Source: Epiperipatus broadwayi (Eukaryota > Onychophora > Udeonychophora > Euonychophora > Peripatidae). From it: a stretch of 64,000 bases of DNA. The stretch lies in NCBI GenBank assembly GCA_028023455.1, contig JAQFVV010006733.1:122001-186000 (forward strand). The letters are read 5' to 3'. Within the stretch, counting starts at the first letter, position 1, and every line of letters begins with the position of its first letter. Under the pieces are notes generated by a model, which was not told the origin of the DNA, did no database searches, and worked only from the letters and a program-made list of their open reading frames with translations. This document shows positions 55,925 through 64,000 of the stretch, piece after piece. A program made the translations under genes and the position numbers.

Positions 55925-57575
55925 ATATTTTCAAAATTAAATTGGATAGTATAAATAATAGTGATATGTAGAGTTTGCTATTAACTCTAATCTCAAGCAT
56001 TCAATTTACTCTTAAATGAGTTATGTATATATAAAGCAAATGAAAAATGTTATATCAATTTTTCACAATTAATAAAATGAATATATACATTAGTACACAG
56101 ATTTTGAACCAGTAAAATTCTCGAGGACAGTCACCATCTTAACTACTAAAATTTACCTCTGAATAACCAAGCAAGTTGGAAAGTCTGTGGTCCAGTTACA
56201 GGTATTATACTTTCATTTGTAATCTACTTAATAATTATCAATTTTTTTATACTTCTATTCCAGATTAAACAAATCTTTCATTTTCTGAATGAAATATGAG
56301 TCATGTGAAAGTCTGAGTTCGAATCCTGCCTATATTACATATATAAATGCAGGTTTAAGCATGTGCAATATATTGATTTACATGTTTATAACTTTTCTTT
56401 AAAAAAAGTCATTTCAAATTTCTGATTTTGTTGCTCAAATTTTTCATCAACTTAGGGTATTTAATTACTTATTTAATTTTAATAAAATAAATTATATATC
56501 TATTACTCAGACAGTCATAAAATTCAATCACTTAATATAAGTTAAGCACAGCAGTTTATATCAGTCTAGGAATCTTCAACTTTTGAGTTCATTACTATCA
56601 TTATCAAACTGATACTATTAAGAGCAAAATAAAATATGTACAAAAAAATTATAAGAAGTTTTACAAATATGTTTTGTATATGTAAAAAGCATTTATTTTT
56701 TAATTTCTGAAATATATCCTACTTGTTTTAAGTACATTTCCATATGAGTCTTATTGAATTTTGGAATGCTACTTATTGCTTTATGAAAGCATATATTACG
56801 TTTTAAGAGGTATATGTGCAAATTAACATTGATAAGGATATAAAGCAGAGAGATTCCACCTATTCAAAACTTTTAAAAGCAATTTTTTTAAGAAATATTT
56901 TGCAGATTAAAATGAAAAGCTCATGAAATTTTTAATTTGTTGAGATTATTTTTAATATGTTGACGCTTTTGTTAATAATATTTTGTAGTTTTGGGAAATG
57001 TGAGAAATATCAGATGAAAGAAGAAAAATGGATGTTAAGACAATTACTAAGACAGACAGAAATAATATTCAATTAAGAAAAAAATAAAGATTGAAATTAA
57101 TGAATTGAAAAGACTAACAGTCACAATAATAAATATCTCGGTCAAATTATTAACAAATTTCAATGGTAACTAATTTAGGATTTGAGACATTGTATACATG
57201 ATTAAATAATAGTAATAATTTGCCACTTATAAATGACTATGGCCTGTCCAATTAAAAAAAAAAAAAAGAAGAAGACAGAAAGGAGATGGAAAAAACTAAT
57301 TTAGAAATGAGTTTGTCATGCTGATCCATTTTTCTGTTTATTTAATATTTTACAATGCTGCCTTTTAGTTTTTCAACAGAAAACTTTTCTTTTTGAAATA
57401 CTTCAACATTATATCTAATTGCAACTCCCCAATATATTCTATTTTCTAACATATTTTCCCAATAGACACAATTGATGTTGTACTTCTTTAGAATGCCTTT
57501 GAAATAATTCTTTTAGTATAGATAGGATCCAGCTTTTGAATAAAATCCATGCTCAAATTCATCATAAAATATATT
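55925..57575. other. AT-rich stretch with one family A end fragment
   Basis: 56299-56341 is the 3' end of family A in the form AAAGTCTGAGTTCGAATCC, which here is a near-perfect pol III B box. Nothing else. Confidence 0.5.
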
Positions 57576-57579
57576 TTTA

Positions 57580-57674
57580 GTCAAGTGTTGGTGGCCTAGT
57601 GGTTAGCATAGCTGCATTCCAAGCAGCTGGCTTAGGTTCGCTTCCCGGTCAACGCATTTGACATATGAAAAAAA
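57580..57674 (+). mobile_element. tRNA-derived SINE, family S, copy 6
   Basis: TCAAGTGTTGGTGGCCTAGT head, A-box TGGCCTAGTGG, B-box GGTTCGCTTCC, AACGCATTTGACATATG end and an A7 tail. Flanks share AAATATAT-type AT strings, so the duplication cannot be fixed. Confidence 0.88.
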
Positions 57675-57679
57675 TATAT

Positions 57680-59090
57680 ATCTTTTTAGGAAGTTTTCCA
57701 TTGTTCATTCATGCTATACATCCATTCCAACAAAGGTATGATTTTAAAATAATGGGCTCAATAGTATCACATTTAGCATGGAGAAAATATTGATTGGCTT
57801 TATAGTCTTACAATTGTAATTATAACATTTTAGGGAGCATCCTTTAATGAATTTTTTCTAATGCCTTTATATTGCACTAATAGGGTGTTTAAGTTTCATT
57901 TCTATGTAATAAATTAAGTAAAATAATAGTTCTATATTTCTCAGAAACAAAATGTTCTGTTTTTAAATGCAGACAATTCAGATCATATAGTGAAGTGTAA
58001 AGATATCTTTCAAAAGGAAAATTTATTTACAACCCATAAGAATCATTTACAAAAAAAAAAGGACATTTACATATCAATCTCAATCGAGACCAGAAAACAA
58101 AATCAAAGGTTGCACTTGTATACATAGAATAACCAATTAATTTCATATCAATTACATTAAGACCTTAGTTATCACCAGAAATTGAAGACATATAACTTCC
58201 CATTCCAGAAATCATAGTTGTGGCTGATTTACATTAATCTGATCATGTATATCACATATATGACAATGTTAGTCAATTCAAACACATATAAGTTTGTTTA
58301 ATTTATGAACATGTAGACAATGATTAAAAACATATTTAGCCATTTAGTATATAGAGCTTTATCTTACCAAGTGAAGCGCACTTCCAATGTTTCTGTGTGT
58401 ATTAATTTAACATTTAAATTTCGAGAGATTTGTCATTTTGAACCATATATGAAATCCATACACTTTACTTATAGATCATGAGGTTAGCCAATCCAATATA
58501 GGGATAACATTCATAAACATTACTTAAAATCAGGTTAAGACTGAAAATTATACGAAATATATCATAGATTCTTTACAGTAAACAAATCGGTTCCCATTAA
58601 GCATTATTAAAGCAGTCTTGATATATTTATTGGGTCATTGATTAAAACTGATCCGTTAATGAAATGAAAGCCCTTTCCTATTAATCATCAATTAGGTGAA
58701 TAATTTTATAATAGCATTTTCTAGTTTTGGATCTCTTCCATATAAAGTTTATCAAAATGATTTAGGTAGATGGTTCATTCAAATTTTCTTAGTATCTGTG
58801 GATTTACAACTTTATATTCTTTTCATCATCTGTACTACACTTTGTTTTAGATTTATTAGGAACCATATGCCATGTTTATGACAACAATTAACCCTAAGCT
58901 ATCAACAATCTCAACCTGTAGCTATGGCAACCTCCTTTAACAATAAAGGTGTTGTGTTTAATAAGAAAATAAAAATGAAATACAGAGGCAAAAGATGAAC
59001 CAGACATCATTAAAAGAATTTAAATGTAGTTAAACAAGGTAAGTCTTTACAACAGTTGGATAAATAAAAACTTAAACTACATCTTAAAAA
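57680..59090. other. AT-rich stretch without recognisable gene
   Basis: A 61-codon plus frame at 58696-58881 has no known motif. Nothing else. Confidence 0.5.
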
Positions 59091-59099
59091 AAACAACAA

Positions 59100-59825
59100 G
59101 AAAAAAAAACTTTATTAAGGCTTGTGGTTACACCAGTGGAACATAATAGTGATTAACATAAGATTTGATCATATGGATCAGATGTAGTAACAGTTTGGAG
59201 AGCATTCTCTGTCCAGGGTTAGCAACCAGTGGGTAATATGAAAAGGCTCCATGTTGCTGCGTGAATGTCAGGAGGATTCAGAGCCTTGTCCCTGTTTTAT
59301 TCTCATGATAATATTTAAAAGTAAATTAGTAGGGTTTTCTATTGATTGATCAAATGCCAGTTTACATCTCATCAACCAAATACTATACAAAAGGAATGTT
59401 GTAATCCTTATTGAGGAAAAGAAGCCTCTCCCTATACTTTCCATATAGGTATACCTCTGGTGATCATTGACTTTAGAAATATATGTGATAAAGTTTCTGA
59501 GAATTTGAAATCTTTCACATTGAAATAAGGCATGAATTATGGTCTCTTCACCTTTAAGGCAAAACTGACAGTTGGGGTCTATGTTGGAATATCTTCTTCT
59601 ATAAGCAAGAAAGTGATTAGTAGGGAGGGCTTCAAGATTCCAGAGTTGAAATTTGATGATGATTTTCTTATTTGTGATTTGCAGAATACTGGGTGAAGCT
59701 ACTATGTTTTGATTTAATTGTTTGTGGGCCTCCCAGTAGAAGATCTTTGCATAAAAGTGAGATTTGAAATTTGAATGTGGTAGCAAATTTGTGATATTAA
59801 TAGTTGAATCCATGAACATTTACTA
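59100..59825 (-). mobile_element. LINE 3' fragment with zinc-binding RT C-terminal domain
   Basis: The 183-codon minus frame (59268-59819) is the longest open frame in the window. LEALPTNHFLAYRRRY, then NCQFCLKGEETIIHALFQCE, match the zinc-binding domain at the C-terminus of many LINE proteins (C-x2-C...H...C, with a preceding LPT/LPTN block). No RT core is upstream, so it is 5'-truncated. The open frame is intact over this part, suggesting a younger insertion. AATAAAG lies near the 3' end (minus strand, about 59111-59117). It is a different LINE class from the 42-45 kb and RTE copies. Confidence 0.82.
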
Positions 59826-59829
59826 GGTG

Positions 59830-60860
59830 GAGGGTGGTCAGTGGGAATAATGGGGATGATGTTTTCTAAATTAGGGTAGCATATGCTAAAAAATTATGAA
59901 AGATCTAGAAAGAGACTACAGGTGAAATGAATATGGGATAAAGAAGTTAACAAAAGAACTATGAATAAGAGATATTGAACTAAATTTGGAAATCCCACCC
60001 TATAGTGGATTGATAATGTTTAAAAATGATGATGATGTAGCATGGTTCCAATTTTATTTCATAATAAAAATTATTGTAAATTGTAAAGACATGATCATTA
60101 ATTTTCAAAAGTATTTCGTAAAATTATCAAAGTAAAAATTATAGCATCATATATATATTAAAAGAAAACAATCATGTCATTTTAAAGGTTTTAATATAAA
60201 AAAAATGTAAGCCAATGAATAAGCTTCTTAAAATTCTAAAACACAATGGCATCCAAGAACAATAGAAATTTACATTGGAAACTGCTATTAACAAAACTGC
60301 ATTATATATTTATTTGAATTTTATATTTAAAAAATTGGCAATGGCTGCATAAAATTTCCTTTTAATATTTCTTTAATAAAAGCAGCAGTGGTGTGTGAGA
60401 AGGCTGATCATTCCAAAACAATTAAAAATATATAAAGCAGACTATCAGAGAGTCAGTAGCTTAAAGTTTCGTTTCTTTTTCAGATAATAATTGCAGGATT
60501 ATGATAGCAAAATAATATATTCAGAATTAATTTTCACCACATTTTTAATGTTTTTTTTGTTTTTTTTTAATGGATAATACAAACAAAATAGCTCTACTCT
60601 GAATTTCAAACCTTTTTTATAGATTAGACAAACTTCTTGCTAACTACAACACTGCTTAGCTATGTAATTTGGCTTAAAAGTAGAAAACTCAGGAGCTAAA
60701 AGTTTCTCATCAATACTTAAAAAATACAAAAAAAAAACTTTAGCTTGGACAATTGAATAAAACTGTCAGGCTCAACCTGCCACAGACTATTTATTTAATG
60801 GCAGTTAACAGTTGCAGAATTTCCTGGTTCACCCCCCCCCCCACTCCCTCTCAACAATAA
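59830..60860. other. AT-rich stretch without recognisable gene
   Basis: A C-run near 60833-60841 ends it. Nothing was recognised. Confidence 0.5.
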
Positions 60861-60864
60861 TCAT

Positions 60865-61400
60865 TTTTGACCAGTAATCCATTGCAGGATGAACATCTGA
60901 TCTCTCCAAATTTATTTCAATTATAATGATCATCACATTTTCTTTCTATGATAATCTAGCAAACTTCATCATTACAAATGTTCTCTTTCTAGGGACTTTT
61001 ACGATCTTTTGGGATTGAGTTTAAAACTTTATCTGCCTGTTGTAATCTCTTTTAGCAACATCTTTGATTCAATTCCATTACAGTTTTTAATACATTCCAT
61101 TCAGTGACATTTGTTTATTTTCTCATCACTTCCAATCTTTCTTCTCTTCATGCCTTGCTGTGTGGACTTAAATTTCTATATTCTCCCTCTATTAAATCTC
61201 AGATCCATATTTAAGTGCTGGTAACAATACATTTATTAAAAACTTTGTTTTCAAACACATAAACATATTTTCTTTTAAAATTTAAGTCATCTCTAACAAA
61301 AGCACTCTATCCAAACTTAATTCTCTCATTCAATTTCGTTACATTTTCATCCGAATTAATAATATGATAAACTTGAAAATTTTAACTTATATTCATTACT
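60865..61400 (-). pseudogene. RTE-like LINE 3' fragment
   Basis: Follows the same order as the 49.6 kb copy on the plus strand: CCATTGCAGGATGAACATCT (3' end), 'CTTTTACGATCTTTTGGGATT', 'TTAATACATTCCATTCAGTGACAT', and 'AACACATAAACATATTTTCTTTTAA' (the KRK..LK region, given here only as landmarks). Heavily mutated; no open frame. Confidence 0.6.
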
Positions 61401-61409
61401 ATCGATTTT

Positions 61410-62330
61410 TATTTTCTAGTTCTTTGAAAAGCTGTAAAACAACAAACAGCAAATGGTGCAAATCAGTCTGTAAAACATATAATGCATACTGGGGTTTTTT
61501 TCTAAACAAAGTACTACAACAAATAATGGCAGGGTTTTTTAAAAAAAAAACAACAACAAAAGACAAAACAGTTATGGGATAAGATTATTTAAGATATCAA
61601 TTCATAATGTGTAGTCAACAATTAATTTAAATGAGCAACCGCGGTTCGCAACTGTTTATATATATATTTTCTTCAATTGTGATAAATCCAAAAATCAAAT
61701 AATTTTAAATAAACTAATTAAAACTCAATTTTCAAAAATGAATCTGGATTAGCTTTTTTTAATCATAGGAATGTTAGCTATTAATCCTCCATCTATTGGA
61801 GATTTGCATAATCAAGAGATATTAGATGGTAATACAAATACTTATTAAAATCATTTCCAGTGTTATCATATGTATAGTTCTCTCTATTATTCATTAAGCT
61901 CTTGTATGCATAAAAACAGGTGATCCAAGCCTATTTATTTGTATATATATGCGAAAGTATTCTGAACACAACAAAAATTGTTTAATGTAAAATATATTTA
62001 TCTCATTTAAAATATTATTAGAAATCTGTAATTGGTTAAAGAAAAGTGAATTAGTTGCTGTGATGATCATGTAATATTCAAGCATCAGAAGTAATAGGCT
62101 GAGCCTCAATTCAAGAATCTTTATCACTAGGCTAAATATTAAAAGATTCTGTCCGAATAACACAAAATAAGAGCAGTTAAAAAAATAAAGTTCTAAAAAA
62201 AAAAACTATAATCCACAAACAGCTTTATAAAACCATTCTAACATAATTTTAATTTGTTCTTTCTAAAGTTTTTTGGATCAAGAATAAAACTCCCATCCTA
62301 TCAGCCTCTGTCATAGGACTCAATCACAAA
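61410..62330. other. AT-rich stretch with one SINE-like fragment
   Basis: 62060-62140 shares CAAGCATCA and CTCAATTCAAGAATCTTTAT with the 10.8 and 40.8 kb repeats; on the minus strand it gives TTTAGCCTAGTGATAAAG, which is A-box-like. Nothing else. Confidence 0.4.
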
Positions 62331-62334
62331 GACA

Positions 62335-62510
62335 TGCTTTTCTAACCAGCCTCAACTACACGCCATTTCCCCTCTCCATTTCCCATTCCCTTTTCACATG
62401 TATCCTTCCCCTCTTACCATTTTGTTCCTGAAATTTCATTTGTTTCACAGTATCTGTTTTTTTTTTTTTTTTTATGAATAAACATCTCATCACTGAGAAA
62501 AAGAATAAAA
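62335..62510 (+). repeat. dispersed retroelement 3' end, family R, copy 2
   Basis: Matches 6700-6912 block by block, ending with a 20-T tract, ATGAATAAAC and TCATCACTGAG. See copy 1. Confidence 0.6.
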
Positions 62511-62844
62511 CTTAATTAAAAAACACACCAATCAAATTCCATGATAGACAATACTAAAAAAAATAATACTAGAAACATGAAATCATATTTCAGTTTTTAA
62601 ATATGCACTTATTTCAAGGATCCTGCATTTCTTTTAGATAGTGGAAGTTGAATTGATCATTTTTTGCCTGTGAGGAGTAAAATGGGAAATATAAAAAAGG
62701 ATTAGTAACTCAATCTTATATAAAAAGAAAAAAAAACTGTTAAAAAGAAATGAAACTCAGACTTTCTTAGAAGTAAATAATCTCGAAAGTGAAATATTTT
62801 TTAACTTTAAACTTGGAATACAAAAAGTCTTTAAGATAATGCTA

Positions 62845-63060
62845 TATAAGAACTTTCAAATGAAATGTTTTAAGCATAAGACCTTCCATATGAATCATTC
62901 TAATCACAAGAACTTTCAAATGGATTGTCTCAAATACAAAAATTTTCAAGTGAATTGTTTGAATAATTTTCAAATGAATTGTTTCAAGCATAAGTCCTTT
63001 CAAATGGGCTATTTTTTGAATATAGGAATTTTTAAATGGAATTGTTTTGAGCACAAAACT
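62845..63060 (+). repeat. minisatellite with a unit of about 30 bp
   Basis: About seven degenerate units of the form 'AACTTTCAAATG.ATTGTTTCAAGCATAAG'. Because the unit is divisible by three, the plus strand encodes a ten-residue repeat (NFQM.CFKHK) and the minus strand is also open for 70 codons. The plus frame then runs into the SINE, so a real protein is unlikely. Confidence 0.85.
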
Positions 63061-63096
63061 GTCAATACAAGAGAATCAACAATTAAAAATAAAGTA

Positions 63097-63215
63097 AGTG
63101 GTCAAGGGTTGTTAGCGGAGAGGTCATCGCAGCCACCTTGCAAGCAAGTAGTTGGTTGGAGACGGTTGTGGGTTCATGTCCCGGCCGATGCTATGACATA
63201 TGAAAGAAAAAAATA
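63097..63215 (+). mobile_element. tRNA-derived SINE, family S, copy 7
   Basis: GTCAAGGGTTGTTAGCGGAG head, GCGGAGAGGTCATCGCAGCC, an extended middle (AGTAGTTGGTTGGAGACGG), B-box GGTTCATGTCC, GATGCTATGACATATG end and A-rich tail. The 9-bp duplication AATAAAGTA (63088-63096 and 63216-63224) brackets it. Confidence 0.88.
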
Positions 63216-63224
63216 AATAAAGTA

Positions 63225-63715
63225 TAATATTATTTAATATAATATAGAACATCAGTTTTATAATAGACTAATAATTGATAAAAAAAAATTAATATATGCA
63301 AATAGAAACTGACAAGTATAGCTATAACAATCACATTCTATAGTATAAAATTAAAAAAATTTAAAAAGTAATAAATGTATATTTAATTTATTTATTTAAT
63401 TTTATTTTTAAAAACTACTTTATTTTAATGCATGATTAAAATGTACATCTTACTAACAATAAATATGTGAAAATATAAGAGTTTACCTAAGTTCCTAACA
63501 AATTAATTATAATATGGATTATTAATATTATATACAATGCATTTTTTTTTTTGGTTCTCAAATCCTGCATTACATTATTGGTGAAACAGGTGAAATGTTG
63601 ACTTATTAAATTAAAGCTTAAATAATATAATTGTGGACAGGACTATATACTTAATTTAAATGATATTTGTATTTCTCTTTATGTATGGTTAATCAAGATT
63701 CTTTATTATAAGTCA
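63225..63715. other. AT-rich stretch without recognisable gene
   Basis: Nothing was recognised. Confidence 0.5.
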
Positions 63716-63721
63716 TCATCA

Positions 63722-64000
63722 TTTTCTACCATTATCAATCTACTGTAAAAGGCAGAAAATTCAATTTATCTTTTTTGATTTCTAGACTCTCTTCTCCATA
63801 TCATCCCAGAAAATCGTATTTCATTCATCCATCTCACATGTGATCTTTTTCTAAGTCTTTTACAATTTCTTAGAATCCATTTGAGATTCATCTCTTCTAA
63901 AAATATGTCCAGCCCAACTCCATTTTAGTATCTTAATTCTTTCAGTGATGTCAGTATGCATCTCTCTATACTTTATTGAGTGGTCTGAAGTCTCTATTGT
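63722..64000 (-). pseudogene. RTE-like LINE 3' fragment running out of the window
   Basis: Starts with ACCATTATCAATCTACTGTA (the shared 3' end), then ATTTCATTCATCCATCTCAC (the RWMDEIK region in reverse), ATGTCCAGCCCAACTCCATT (the LKWSWAGH region in reverse) and ATTGAGTGGTCTGAAGTCTC. Same order as the 22 and 49.6 kb copies. It continues past the right edge. Confidence 0.8.

Noticed and set aside
59268-59819. 183-codon minus-strand frame as a host gene
   Set aside because: Contains the LPTN and C-x2-C...H...C pattern of a LINE C-terminal domain and lacks an independent gene structure.
62839-63216. 125-codon frame as a repeat-protein gene
   Set aside because: It is a degenerate minisatellite running into a SINE, with the reverse strand open as well.
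1-64000. CRISPR array, bacterial operons, origin or attachment sites
   Set aside because: No regularly spaced identical repeats or prokaryotic gene organisation; the repeats are eukaryotic SINEs, LINEs and fold-backs.

Overview
The window is very AT-rich, non-coding-looking animal DNA: dense poly(A)/poly(T) tracts, (TA)n, (GT)n and (ATT)n runs, and many 5'-truncated or broken retroelements. I found no host protein-coding exon, no rRNA and no true tRNA gene. Most open frames are chance frames in AT-rich DNA or decayed transposons. A metazoan, probably an invertebrate, is indicated by non-LTR retrotransposon fragments, a Penelope-like GIY-YIG endonuclease remnant, tRNA-derived SINEs and hammerhead-ribozyme repeats. 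The LINE at 42.3-44.9 kb resembles, from memory, a LINE group common in tick genomes; that is only a weak hint of a chelicerate.

Layout. 1-0.8 kb: uninterrupted copy of a hAT-like non-autonomous transposon. 1.2-6.9 kb: two decayed LINE pieces, a fold-back element and a dispersed 3'-end repeat. 7.4-8.9 kb: two SINEs and a small fold-back element. 10-15.5 kb: RTE 3' end, SINE-like pieces, a single-arm hammerhead element and a tandem duplication. 15.9-20.5 kb: the most informative region, with a second hAT copy interrupted by an 800-bp hammerhead element, then two more hammerhead elements. 22-31 kb: RTE fragment and several fold-backs in otherwise featureless DNA. 32-42 kb: mostly featureless, with two SINEs and a Penelope remnant beside an inverted repeat. 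42.3-44.9 kb: the largest LINE remnant, minus strand. 45-49 kb: fold-backs and two more hammerhead-family copies. 49.6-51.5 kb: RTE remnant with a visible FADD box. 51.7-57.7 kb: small fold-backs, a GC-rich island and a SINE. 59-64 kb: three LINE fragments, a 30-bp minisatellite and a SINE.

Main discovery. At least two dispersed families (called A and B here), which look at first like palindromic MITEs, each carry a complete type-I-like hammerhead layout: CUGAUGA box, stem II, GAAA box, very short stem III with a UH site, and pairing stem I arms. In both families the ribozyme ends about 100-115 bp before the element's 3' end. Copies are flanked by duplications of 8-15 bp of varying length, which suits target-primed retrotransposition rather than a cut-and-paste transposase. 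One insertion can be compared with an undisrupted paralogous site in the same window. They look like metazoan retrozymes or non-autonomous Penelope-like elements, and a Penelope endonuclease remnant lies in the window as a possible relative of the machinery that mobilised them.
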